The translations under genes were made by a program, and so were the position numbers. Shown here piece by piece: positions 1-5,921 of a stretch of DNA of 8,994 nucleotides. The stretch covers positions 10,469-19,462 of the forward strand of contig DHJB01000017.1 in assembly GCA_002404115.1 (NCBI GenBank). The letters are read 5' to 3'. A model generated the notes under the pieces. The model had not been told where the DNA came from. It was given only the letters and a program-made list of their open reading frames with translations, and made no database searches. Position 1 is the first letter of the stretch. Each line of letters begins with the position of its first letter. Origin of the DNA: Microbacteriaceae bacterium UBA4731 (lineage in GTDB: Bacteria; Actinomycetota; Actinomycetes; Actinomycetales; Microbacteriaceae).

Positions 1-648
1 CATCTCGTGCGTGACGACGATCATGGTCATCCCCTCGTTGGCGAGGTCGATCATGACCTCGAGCACCTCGTTGATCATCTCCGGGTCGAGCGCGCTGGTC
101 GGCTCGTCGAGAAGGATGAGTTTGGGCTCCATCGCCAGGGCCCGGGCAATGGCGACGCGCTGCTGCTGACCGCCGGAGAGCTGGGCCGGCATCTTTTTCG
201 CCTGGTTCGCCACCCCCACGCGTTCGAGCAGCGCCATCGCGCGCTCCTCGGCCTCGGCCTTCGACATCCCGCGCACTTTGATGGGGCCCAGAGTCACGTT
301 TTCGAGAACCGTCTTGTGCGCGAAGAGGTTGAAGGCCTGGAAGACCATGCCCACGTCGGCGCGAAGGTGGGCGAGGGCCTTCCCCTCGGCCGGCAGCGCC
401 ACACCGTCGATCGTGATGACGCCGGAGTCGATTGTCTCGAGCCGGTTGATCGCGCGGCACAGCGTTGACTTGCCGGATCCGCTGGGACCGATGACGACGA
501 CGACCTCGCCGCGGTTCACCACCGCGTTGATGTTTTTGAGAACGTGCAGTTCTCCGTAGTGCTTGTTCACGTCTTTCACGACGACGAGCGGCTGGCCGCG
601 GCGCACGGTGATGTTCGACGTAGCCGGCGAGGGATCTGTAGGCTCCAT
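1..648 (-). CDS. gluA: Amino-acid ABC transporter ATP-binding protein, GluA-like (3' end beyond left edge)
   Basis: ATPase subunit of a polar amino-acid importer that powers uptake from the cytoplasmic face of the membrane. The frame is open from ATG 648 to the edge, giving 216 residues. All ABC motifs are visible: Walker [10 protein letters not shown] at 54-62, Q-loop Gln104, signature LSGGQQQR from 157, Walker B LILLDEP at 177-183, D-loop SALD at 185-188 and switch His214. Family members have about 240-260 residues, so only a short C-terminal tail is missing. The segments [19 protein letters not shown] and VGVANQA closely resemble corynebacterial GluA, so glutamate or a related amino acid is the likely substrate; the symbol is by similarity. 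The binding-protein gene lies upstream on the same strand after a 113-bp gap, and permease genes are expected beyond the left edge. The start has only a G-run ahead of it as a possible ribosome site, and residues 1-20 are poorly conserved, so the true start could be slightly further in. Confidence 0.95.
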   Translation of the reverse strand, partial: MEPTDPSPATSNITVRRGQPLVVVKDVNKHYGELHVLKNINAVVNRGEVVVVIGPSGSGKSTLCRAINRLETIDSGVITIDGVALPAEGKALAHLRADVGMVFQAFNLFAHKTVLENVTLGPIKVRGMSKAEAEERAMALLERVGVANQAKKMPAQLSGGQQQRVAIARALAMEPKLILLDEPTSALDPEMINEVLEVMIDLANEGMTMIVVTHEM

Positions 649-761
649 ACCCCCCAACCTAGGGCAGGACGCGTGTCCGGTGAACCACCGCGCCGCGAGG
701 TTTACTCATTTGTAACCATCAGCTTGCAACCGTCAGGTGCCCTGCGAGGGCAAGGGAACGG
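649..761 (-). other. Intercistronic stem-loop between binding-protein and ATPase genes
   Basis: The gap contains a perfect inverted repeat at 738-752: TGCCCT, loop GCG, AGGGCA. It lies about 10 bases after the binding-protein stop on the leftward transcript. No T-run follows, so it is not a classic terminator. Such hairpins often stabilise the upstream message, so that the binding protein is made in excess over the ATPase; that role is inferred. A weak promoter-like pair (TTGCAA at 729-724 and AGTAAA at 706-701, 17-bp spacer) could give the ATPase its own transcript, but it matches consensus poorly. Confidence 0.4.
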
Positions 762-1634
762 CTAGTAACGGTCGAGGGCCGGGGGAAGGGGCGTTTCGAG
801 CACCGTGCCACCCGTGGCCTTCCAGGCTGCCGCCCAGGAGCCGTCGGCGAACGACTCGTCGAGGACGTCGTTGAGGAAGCCGCGGAACGCGCTGTCGCCC
901 CTGGCGAGCCCGATGCCGTACGGTTCCGTGGTGAACGGCTTGTCGAGCACCTCGAACTCGCCTGAATTCTGGTCGGCGAGCCCGGCCAGCACGACGTTGT
1001 CGGTGGTGATGGCGACGACCTCCCCCGAGCGCAGCGGAGCCAGGCAGGCCGAGTACGTGTCGACGGCGAGAACCTTCGTCGTGAAGGCCTCGATGTGTGC
1101 CTGCGAGGTCGAACCGCTCACTGTGCAGACCGGTTTGCCGGCGAGGTCGTCGGCGCCGGTGATGTTCGCCGGATTGCCGGCGAGCACCATCAGGTCCTGG
1201 TCGGCTTCGTAGTACGGGCCCGCGAAGGAGACCAGCTGCTTGCGCGCGTCGGTGATCGTGTAGGTCGCCACCACGAGGTCGACCGTCCCATCCTCAATGA
1301 GCCGTTCCCGGTTGGACGGGATGGCTTCGACCCAGGTGATGTTCCGGGGCTTGATACCGAGCTCGGCCGCCACGCGCTTGGCGATATCCACCTCGAACCC
1401 GATCGGAATCCGATCCGGCCCGGCGAGCCCGAAGAACGGCGCGTCGAAGTCCGTTCCGATGGTGATCTTCCCCGCCTTGCTGAGCTTCGTCATCGTGCTG
1501 CCGACGGCAAAAGCGGACGCCACTGCGGCGGGCGCGGCTGCCGGCACCCGCGAGCCCGAGTCGGCGCACGCGCTGAGCGCGATCGCACCGACGACAACCA
1601 TCGCCGAGATGACGAGGATTTTGTTGCGTCGCAC
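762..1634 (-). CDS. gluB: Amino-acid ABC transporter substrate-binding lipoprotein, GluB-like
   Basis: Extracellular solute receptor (SBP_bac_3 family) that captures an amino acid and delivers it to the membrane permease; 290 residues. I place the start at GTG 1634, two bases after the methyltransferase stop, because it gives a proper lipoprotein signal: positively charged MRRNK, a hydrophobic stretch, and lipobox LSAC with the lipidated Cys at residue 23. Starts further upstream, up to 1796, would add about 50 Arg-rich residues that are only the methyltransferase region read in another frame. The body shows the expected KITIGTDFDAPFFG strand, an ERLIEDGTVDLVVATYT segment, and two cysteines (about 170 and 197) in VCTVSGST and DTYSACLAPL contexts that match the GluB pair, probably a disulfide. 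No strong ribosome site is visible, so translation is probably coupled to the upstream gene. Glutamate is the likely ligand from similarity to GluB but is not proven. The symbol is by similarity. Confidence 0.9.
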   Translation of the reverse strand: MRRNKILVISAMVVVGAIALSACADSGSRVPAAAPAAVASAFAVGSTMTKLSKAGKITIGTDFDAPFFGLAGPDRIPIGFEVDIAKRVAAELGIKPRNITWVEAIPSNRERLIEDGTVDLVVATYTITDARKQLVSFAGPYYEADQDLMVLAGNPANITGADDLAGKPVCTVSGSTSQAHIEAFTTKVLAVDTYSACLAPLRSGEVVAITTDNVVLAGLADQNSGEFEVLDKPFTTEPYGIGLARGDSAFRGFLNDVLDESFADGSWAAAWKATGGTVLETPLPPALDRY

Positions 1635-1636
1635 GG

Positions 1637-2437
1637 TCAGCTGCGCTGCGAGAATGCGCTCTCGTAGAGGCAGACGGATGCAGCGGTGGCCAGGTTCATC
1701 GATTCGGCGTGGCCGTAGATCGGCACGCTGATGACGCGGTCGGCTCCCTTGAGGTCTTCTTCGGTCAGTCCGCGTGCTTCGTTGCCGAACAGCCACGCGG
1801 TCGGGGCCTTCAGGACGCCTTCGTTGCGTGCGGCGAGCAGGTCTTCACCGGCGATGTCGGCGGCGATCACCTGGAGGCCGGCCATCTGCGCGCGGCCGCG
1901 AACGTCTTCGAGGGTGGCGCTGACGGCGACCGGGAGGTGGAAGATCGACCCGGTAGACGAACGAACGACCTTGGGGTTGTACAGGTCGACGCTGCGACCC
2001 GTGAGGATGACGGCGTCCGCTCCCGCTGCATCCGCTGCCCTGATGATCGTGCCGGCGTTGCCGGGGTCGCGCACCTCTTCGAGGATGGCGATGAGCTTCG
2101 GCTTGGCGGCGAAGATGTCCTTGACGGACGTGGGGAACTGGTGGCAGACGGCCACGAAGCCCTGCGGGGTGACCGTGTCGGCCATCGCCTCGAGCACCTG
2201 CTCTGAGACGAATTCGACGTCGACGCCGGCGTCAACCGCGGCCTCGGCGATGTTGGTGTAGCGGTCGAGGGCGGTCGGCGTGGCGAACAGCTCCACGACG
2301 AGTTCAGACCGGTAAGTCAGTGCCTCTGAAACGGCCTGCGGCCCCTCGAGGAGGAATAGCCCCGATTCATCCCGCGCGCTGCGCTTCGAAAGGTTTGCAA
2401 CGGCCCGCACGCGCGGAGATCGGGGATTTTCAAGCAT
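1637..2437 (-). CDS. SpoU/TrmH-family RNA 2'-O-ribose methyltransferase
   Basis: Transfers a methyl group from S-adenosylmethionine to a ribose 2'-OH in RNA, probably 23S rRNA. It has 266 residues, normal for the TsnR/RlmB-like branch. An N-terminal RNA-binding domain covers about residues 5-100, with the FLLEGPQAVSEAL segment near 28-40. The SPOUT catalytic domain follows, with all three motifs: motif 1 LEEVRDPGNAGTIIRAADAAG at about 119-139, motif 2 FGNEARGL at 217-224, and motif 3 SVPIYGHAESMNLATAASV at about 237-255. This SAM-binding knot family is well established, but the exact nucleotide modified cannot be read from sequence. ATG 2437 is used; an in-frame stop lies four codons upstream and the ribosome site is weak (GGA). 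In actinobacteria a methyltransferase of this kind commonly follows rplT, as here. The strong hairpin at 2459-2489 sits between rplT and this gene, so expression needs readthrough or a promoter I could not identify. Confidence 0.95.
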   Translation of the reverse strand: MLENPRSPRVRAVANLSKRSARDESGLFLLEGPQAVSEALTYRSELVVELFATPTALDRYTNIAEAAVDAGVDVEFVSEQVLEAMADTVTPQGFVAVCHQFPTSVKDIFAAKPKLIAILEEVRDPGNAGTIIRAADAAGADAVILTGRSVDLYNPKVVRSSTGSIFHLPVAVSATLEDVRGRAQMAGLQVIAADIAGEDLLAARNEGVLKAPTAWLFGNEARGLTEEDLKGADRVISVPIYGHAESMNLATAASVCLYESAFSQRS

Positions 2438-2458
2438 GTGTCCAGCTTAGATGCAGAA

Positions 2459-2489
2459 CGGGAGCGGGCGACCAGGTCGCCCGCTCCCG
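2459..2489 (-). terminator. GC-rich hairpin after rplT, likely terminator or attenuator
   Basis: A perfect 15-base inverted repeat around a single central base. In RNA this would form about 13 pairs closed by a 5-base loop. It begins about 18 bases after the rplT stop on the leftward transcript. Only a weak T-containing stretch (TTCTG) follows, typical of GC-rich actinobacterial terminators. It ends 21 bases before the methyltransferase start, so it could end the ribosomal-protein message, act as a partial terminator that sets lower expression of downstream genes, or protect the 3' end of a processed rplT message. Confidence 0.75.
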
Positions 2490-2507
2490 CGGATTGTGCT
2501 GTGGAAC

Positions 2508-2900
2508 CTACGCCTTGGCGACGGCCTTCTGCGCAGAGGTGTCGGCGGGAAGGGCGCTCTTGGCGGATTCGACGAGGGCCGCGAAGGTGGCGGGCTCGTT
2601 GACGGCCAGGTCGGCCAGGATGCGACGGTCGACTCCAACGCCGGCCAGGGCGAGGCCCTGGATCAGACGGTTGTAGGTCAGGCCGTTCGCGCGGGACGCA
2701 GCGTTGATGCGCTGGATCCACAGGCGACGGAAGTCACCCTTGCGTGCACGGCGGTCACGGTAGCTGTAGACGAGGGAGTGAGTGACCTGCTCCTTGGCCT
2801 TACGGTACAGACGCGAACGCTGACCGCGGTAACCCGCGGCGCGCTCGAGAATGACGCGACGCTTCTTGTGGGCGTTGACGGCCCTCTTTACTCTTGCCAT
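2508..2900 (-). CDS. rplT: 50S ribosomal protein L20
   Basis: Binds 23S rRNA early in assembly of the large ribosomal subunit. The N-terminus [18 protein letters not shown], followed by [19 protein letters not shown] and the core around [20 protein letters not shown], is unmistakable L20. It has 130 residues, slightly longer than the usual 117-127 because of an Ala/Lys-rich tail ([16 protein letters not shown]). ATG 2900 has a good ribosome site, AGGAA, a few bases upstream. The gene follows rpmI after 28 bases, the standard infC-rpmI-rplT order. L20 represses this operon in E. coli and Bacillus through mRNA binding; whether it does so here is not visible. Confidence 0.99.
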   Translation of the reverse strand: MARVKRAVNAHKKRRVILERAAGYRGQRSRLYRKAKEQVTHSLVYSYRDRRARKGDFRRLWIQRINAASRANGLTYNRLIQGLALAGVGVDRRILADLAVNEPATFAALVESAKSALPADTSAQKAVAKA

Positions 2901-2928
2901 TTTCCTGGTTCCTTACGGGATACGCGGT

Positions 2929-3115
2929 CTAGAGACCGAGAAGCTTCTTGATGACCTTGGTGTCCGACTTGGCCAGCACCTGGTCGGTGTTGAGGCGCGA
3001 CTTGCGCTTGGTCGACTTGACCTCAAGGTTGTGACGCATACCGGCCTGCTGCTTCATGATCTTGCCGGTACCGGTGACCTTGAAGCGCTTCTTCGTCCCG
3101 GAGTGGGTCTTCATC

Positions 3116-3123
<8 letters not shown>
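2929..3123 (-). CDS. rpmI: 50S ribosomal protein L35
   Basis: Small basic protein of the large ribosomal subunit, 64 residues, the normal size. The sequence begins [20 protein letters not shown] and continues with the conserved [15 protein letters not shown] segment. ATG 3123 is chosen over an upstream extension because a perfect AGGAGG lies six bases before it and the family starts with MPK. The first eight bases overlap the end of infC (ATGCCTAA contains the infC stop), so the two are probably translationally coupled. A short palindrome, GGTCT-AG-AGACC at 2926-2937, covers the stop codon. Confidence 0.99.
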
Positions 3124-3700
<577 letters not shown>

Positions 3701-3706
3701 GCGTCG

Positions 3707-3713
3707 CTCCTCT
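3707..3713 (-). promoter_or_regulatory. Shine-Dalgarno pointing to AUC start of infC
   Basis: AGAGGAG reads on the minus strand and is followed by the six bases CGACGC and then ATC at 3700. Sequence and spacing are close to ideal, while the ATG at 3724 and GTG at 3778 have no comparable site. This is the main evidence for the non-AUG start. Confidence 0.75.
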
Positions 3714-3737
3714 TTCTCAAACATCGTGGCTACAGAC

Positions 3738-3755
3738 GGGCGACGGATGCCGCCC
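3738..3755 (-). promoter_or_regulatory. Hairpin in the infC leader
   Basis: The minus strand reads GGGCGGC, loop ATCC, GTCGCCC. It can form seven pairs including one G-U, and ends 37 bases before the AUC start. It may be part of a translational control structure for infC. It is short enough in a GC-rich genome to be chance. Confidence 0.35.
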
Positions 3756-3769
3756 GGAGACGAAGAGAG

Positions 3770-3814
3770 AAAAATCACGTGCGTCGCTCGCGAAATCGTT
3801 CACAAACTACGCAC
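3770..3814 (-). promoter_or_regulatory. Possible attenuator in the infC leader: stem plus T-run
   Basis: On the leftward transcript GTGCGT (3814-3809) pairs perfectly with ACGCAC (3784-3779) around a 24-base interior. The downstream strand is followed within four bases by TTTTT (3774-3770) and a pyrimidine-rich stretch. Stem followed by T-run resembles an intrinsic terminator in the leader of the IF3-L35-L20 operon, a known place for such control in other bacteria. The stem is only six pairs and the loop is large, so this is tentative. Confidence 0.3.
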
Positions 3815-3869
3815 CTACACCCTGTCTACCTTCGCAATGCTGGGGACCAGCGCCGCGACGGCGGAGTGC

Positions 3870-3920
3870 AAACTACCCGGTAACCTTAATGAAGCGGTCA
3901 AGCGCGGGTGGGAGATTATC
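3870..3920 (-). promoter_or_regulatory. Candidate promoter region of infC operon
   Basis: The minus strand carries TTGACC at 3901-3896, five of six matches to a -35 box, followed after 20 bases by TAGTTT (3875-3870), which fits the loose actinobacterial TAnnnT -10 but with long spacing. A second candidate -10, GATAAT at 3920-3915, has no good -35. Either would give an infC leader of roughly 160-210 bases. A promoter must lie in this divergent gap; the exact boxes are uncertain. Confidence 0.3.
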
Positions 3921-3930
3921 CACTTTCGTA

Positions 3931-3948
3931 CCGAGACTAATGTCTCGG
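3931..3948. promoter_or_regulatory. Perfect 7-bp inverted repeat between infC and DUF1844 gene
   Basis: CCGAGAC, spacer TAAT, GTCTCGG. It lies in the intergenic region of two divergent genes, 29 bases before the DUF1844 start and outside any T-run context, so it looks more like a protein-binding operator than a terminator. A weak -10-like TAATGT for the rightward gene overlaps it. No binding protein can be named. Confidence 0.4.
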
Positions 3949-3977
3949 AGCCCGGATGAGTCTAACAGAGGAATGCA

Positions 3978-4328
3978 GTGAATAACACATACGACCAGGA
4001 TGACGCCACGCAGGCCACCCGGGACATCGCCGACGTCGCCGCGGTGGAGATCATCACGACCGCAGCGGTGCACCTGATGAGCGCCTCGGCGGTCAAGTGT
4101 GGCCTGGCCGACGACCCGGAAACCCAGACGGACCTCGACGAGGCCCGCAAGCTGATCACGGCCCTCGCCGGCCTGGTCACGGCATCCGCCCCCGACATCT
4201 CCGACATGCACGCCCGCAGCCTGCGCGACGGCCTCCGCTCCCTGCAACTCGCGTTCCGCGAGGCATCCGCCATCCCCGACCCGATCGGCCAGGGCCCCGG
4301 CGAGAAGTACACCGGCCCGGTCAACTAG
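3978..4328 (+). CDS. DUF1844 domain protein, function unknown
   Basis: Small acidic, mainly helical protein of 116 residues with no signal peptide or membrane segment, so probably cytoplasmic. It matches the DUF1844 family in the segments VEIITTAAVHLMSASAVKCGL (about 23-43), LDEARKLITALAGLVTAS (about 53-70), LRDGLRSLQLAFREAS (about 82-97) and the ending GPGEKYTGPVN. The start is GTG 3978, with AGAGGA a few bases upstream; the nearby ATG at 3974 reaches a stop after two codons. Family members commonly sit beside infC in actinobacteria, divergent as here, which suggests a link to translation, but no biochemical role is known to me. A large palindrome follows 19 bases after its stop and may end its transcript. 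Confidence 0.9.
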   Translation: MNNTYDQDDATQATRDIADVAAVEIITTAAVHLMSASAVKCGLADDPETQTDLDEARKLITALAGLVTASAPDISDMHARSLRDGLRSLQLAFREASAIPDPIGQGPGEKYTGPVN

Positions 4329-4347
4329 TACTGCGCGCGTTGTCTTT

Positions 4348-4410
4348 CCGCGAGTGAGCAGTTTTGGCGGTAAACCACCCGTGGGAACCGCCGAAACTGC
4401 TCACTCGCGG
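4348..4410. repeat. 63-bp near-perfect palindrome (24-bp arms, 15-base loop)
   Basis: The left arm at 4348-4371 starts CCGCGAGTGAGCAG and the right arm at 4387-4410 ends CTGCTCACTCGCGG. They are complementary at 23 of 24 positions; the remaining pair (T4365 with G4393) is a G-U wobble, so the RNA hairpin is unbroken. The 15-base loop reads AAACCACCCGTGGGA. No T-run follows on either strand and no flanking duplication is visible. It could be a REP- or MITE-like repeated element, or a terminator/3'-end stabiliser shared by the convergent DUF1844 and Nudix genes. Its length and low error rate rule out chance. Confidence 0.9.
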
Positions 4411-4686
4411 CCGTATGCATGCACAAACGGGGGGAATAGATGGATCTGGGGCCCCGCCGCGTAGCTCCACGCGCCCACGTCCTTCCACGAGACTGCACTT
4501 GTGGTCACTAAACGCCCTCTTAACGCGCACAACTGCGGTTTCGCGAGGAGGGGGTGAATCCGAGCCGGTAGCCCAAACAGGATGAATGGCACGTGTGTCA
4601 TCGAGAACAGGACGGAAATGAGGGTCTCCCGACTCGCATCCGGTTTTCGCTACCCGGGCCGCTGCCGGGCTGCTTGCTCAGGTGCT
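4411..4686. other. Gene-free stretch between convergent genes
   Basis: About 275 bases with no convincing gene. Short open frames on both strands (for example 4364-4585 +) have odd composition, run into the palindrome and resemble no family I know. Base composition is less GC-biased than in the flanking genes. The only structure near the Nudix end is a short CCCGG-CAGCGGC-CCGGG stem on the minus strand around 4653-4670, without a T-run, possibly a weak terminator. It may be a decayed gene remnant or simple spacer. Confidence 0.5.
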
Positions 4687-5082
4687 TCAGGGATACACGC
4701 CGTAGCGCGTGAGTGCGCCGAGCAGGTCCCGCGTTAGGGGCAGCGCGGCGACCTCGGCCGGAGTGAACCAGCGCGCGTCGGCGGCGTCGTCTCCGGCGAC
4801 AACCTCGCCGCTGACATACTCGGCGGCGAAATCGTGGATCTCGTAGATGCCGCCTGTGCCGTCGGGCCGGTCGAGCGTGCCGAGCTCCCGCCCGATCCGC
4901 ACAGTGACGCCGGTTTCCTCCTGGACCTCCCGCTCGGCCGCGGCGGCGAGGGTCTCACCGGGGACCGCCTTCCCGCCCGGGACCGTCCATCGCCCGGCCT
5001 CCGGCGGCCTGGCCCGCAGCACCAGGAGGAACCGGCCGTGCTCATCCGTGACGACCGCTGCCGCTGCCAACGTGATGCCCAT
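4687..5082 (-). CDS. Nudix hydrolase
   Basis: Hydrolyses a nucleoside diphosphate linked to another group, using Mg2+ at the Nudix box. From ATG 5082 it has 131 residues, a typical single-domain size. The box is complete: G37 x5 E43 x7 R51 E52 V53 x E55 E56 x G58 V59 (GGKAVPGETL... REVQEETGV). The preceding strand RARPPEAGRWTVPGG is the usual approach to the box, and the C-terminal ARWFTPAEVAALPL is also typical. ATG 5082 starts exactly at the first beta strand (MGITLAAAAVV); a GTG at 5163 would overlap the nei gene but adds a Pro/Gly-rich stretch unlike the family. No strong ribosome site is visible for either. Position after lhr and nei suggests a role in cleaning damaged nucleotides, but many Nudix enzymes act on other substrates, so the substrate is open. 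Confidence 0.9.
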   Translation of the reverse strand: MGITLAAAAVVTDEHGRFLLVLRARPPEAGRWTVPGGKAVPGETLAAAAEREVQEETGVTVRIGRELGTLDRPDGTGGIYEIHDFAAEYVSGEVVAGDDAADARWFTPAEVAALPLTRDLLGALTRYGVYP

Positions 5083-5141
5083 GCCGACAGCGTAGGCTTC
5101 GCCGGCCCTCCCGTTTCCGCCGGGCGACCAAGACCTCGGGG

Positions 5142-5921
5142 CTACGTCTGGCAGCGTGGGCACCAGAAGGTGTTCCGGAGTTCGAGGTCGTTACGACCGA
5201 GGCGGCCGCGCTCGATGCGCGTGCCGCAACGCCGGCAGGCCTGCCCGTCACGCGAGAACACCCAGCTCCGCGCCCCTCGCCGGGTGTTGCCGGTCGTCGT
5301 GCGCTCGTTCCGGTCGCGGTTCGCGAGGATGAGCCGGTGCGCGAGGGCGACCAGCGCCGGGACATCCGTCACCTCGGCCACCGGGCGGGTGGGCAGGAGC
5401 CCGCGGAGGAAGCACAGTTCGTTCACGTATTCGTTGCCGAGCCCGGCCAGGTTGCTTTGGTCGGCGAGGGCCACGGCGATCGGCCGCTCGGGCTCCGACC
5501 GGATGCGCCGCACGGCCTCGTCGGCGTCCCAGTCGGCACCGAGCAGGTCGGGCCCGAGGTAGTCGAGCAGCTCGGCCTCGCCGGCGCGCGGTACCACCTC
5601 GAGCAGCCCGAGTTCGAAGCCGACGGCCACCCAGTCGGCCGTCTCGAGCACGGCCCTGGCCTGGAAGGCGGGCCGGCGCCACCGGGTTCCGTGCCGGTAG
5701 AGATGCCAGGAACCCTCCATCTTCAGGTGGGAGTGGATGCTCGCGTCGCCCACGCGCATCAGCAGGTGCTTGCCGCGGCTCGCCACCTCGTGCATCCGCT
5801 GGCCGGCCAGGTCGACGATCGCGAATGCCGGGACACGGATGTCGCAGACGGTCAGCAGTTCACCGTGCAGAGCCTGGTCGAGGGTGCGCGCGGCGCGGAA
5901 GACGGTGTCGCCCTCAGGCAC
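5142..5921 (-). CDS. nei: Endonuclease VIII-like DNA glycosylase/AP lyase (Nei family)
   Basis: Removes oxidised bases from DNA and nicks the strand at the resulting site. It has 259 residues, normal for Nei/Fpg. MPEGDT at the N-terminus is the Nei hallmark; Pro2 is the Schiff-base nucleophile after Met removal and Glu3 the acid catalyst. Lys51 in SRGKHLLMR is the conserved lysine. A helix-two-turn-helix lies at about 150-177 (ADQSNLAGLGNEYVNELCFLRG), and a C-terminal zinc finger is intact with Cys229, Cys232, Cys254 and Cys257 (CRRC ... CPRC). The protein resembles the actinobacterial Nei2 type more than Fpg, which would begin MPELPE. The start GTG 5921 overlaps the lhr stop by eight bases (GTGCCTGA), implying translational coupling. 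lhr and nei are also neighbours in Mycobacterium tuberculosis, which supports a shared repair role. Confidence 0.95.
   Translation of the reverse strand: MPEGDTVFRAARTLDQALHGELLTVCDIRVPAFAIVDLAGQRMHEVASRGKHLLMRVGDASIHSHLKMEGSWHLYRHGTRWRRPAFQARAVLETADWVAVGFELGLLEVVPRAGEAELLDYLGPDLLGADWDADEAVRRIRSEPERPIAVALADQSNLAGLGNEYVNELCFLRGLLPTRPVAEVTDVPALVALAHRLILANRDRNERTTTGNTRRGARSWVFSRDGQACRRCGTRIERGRLGRNDLELRNTFWCPRCQT

Noticed and set aside
7..468. 153-residue plus-strand open frame opposite the ABC ATPase
   Set aside because: His/Arg/Glu-rich mirror of the ATPase gene, whose motifs are all present on the other strand.
1635..1796. N-terminal extension of the binding protein
   Set aside because: It overlaps the methyltransferase gene, is Arg-rich, and would bury the lipoprotein signal in the interior.
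2451..2951. 166-residue plus-strand open frame opposite rplT
   Set aside because: It spans the terminator hairpin and lies antisense to L20; no ribosome site or domain.
4348..4410. CRISPR repeat or att site
   Set aside because: Only one palindrome and no spacer array; no integrase or tRNA gene nearby and no direct repeat at the edges.
4364..4585. 73-residue plus-strand open frame after the palindrome
   Set aside because: It starts inside the palindrome, has no ribosome site and resembles no known protein.
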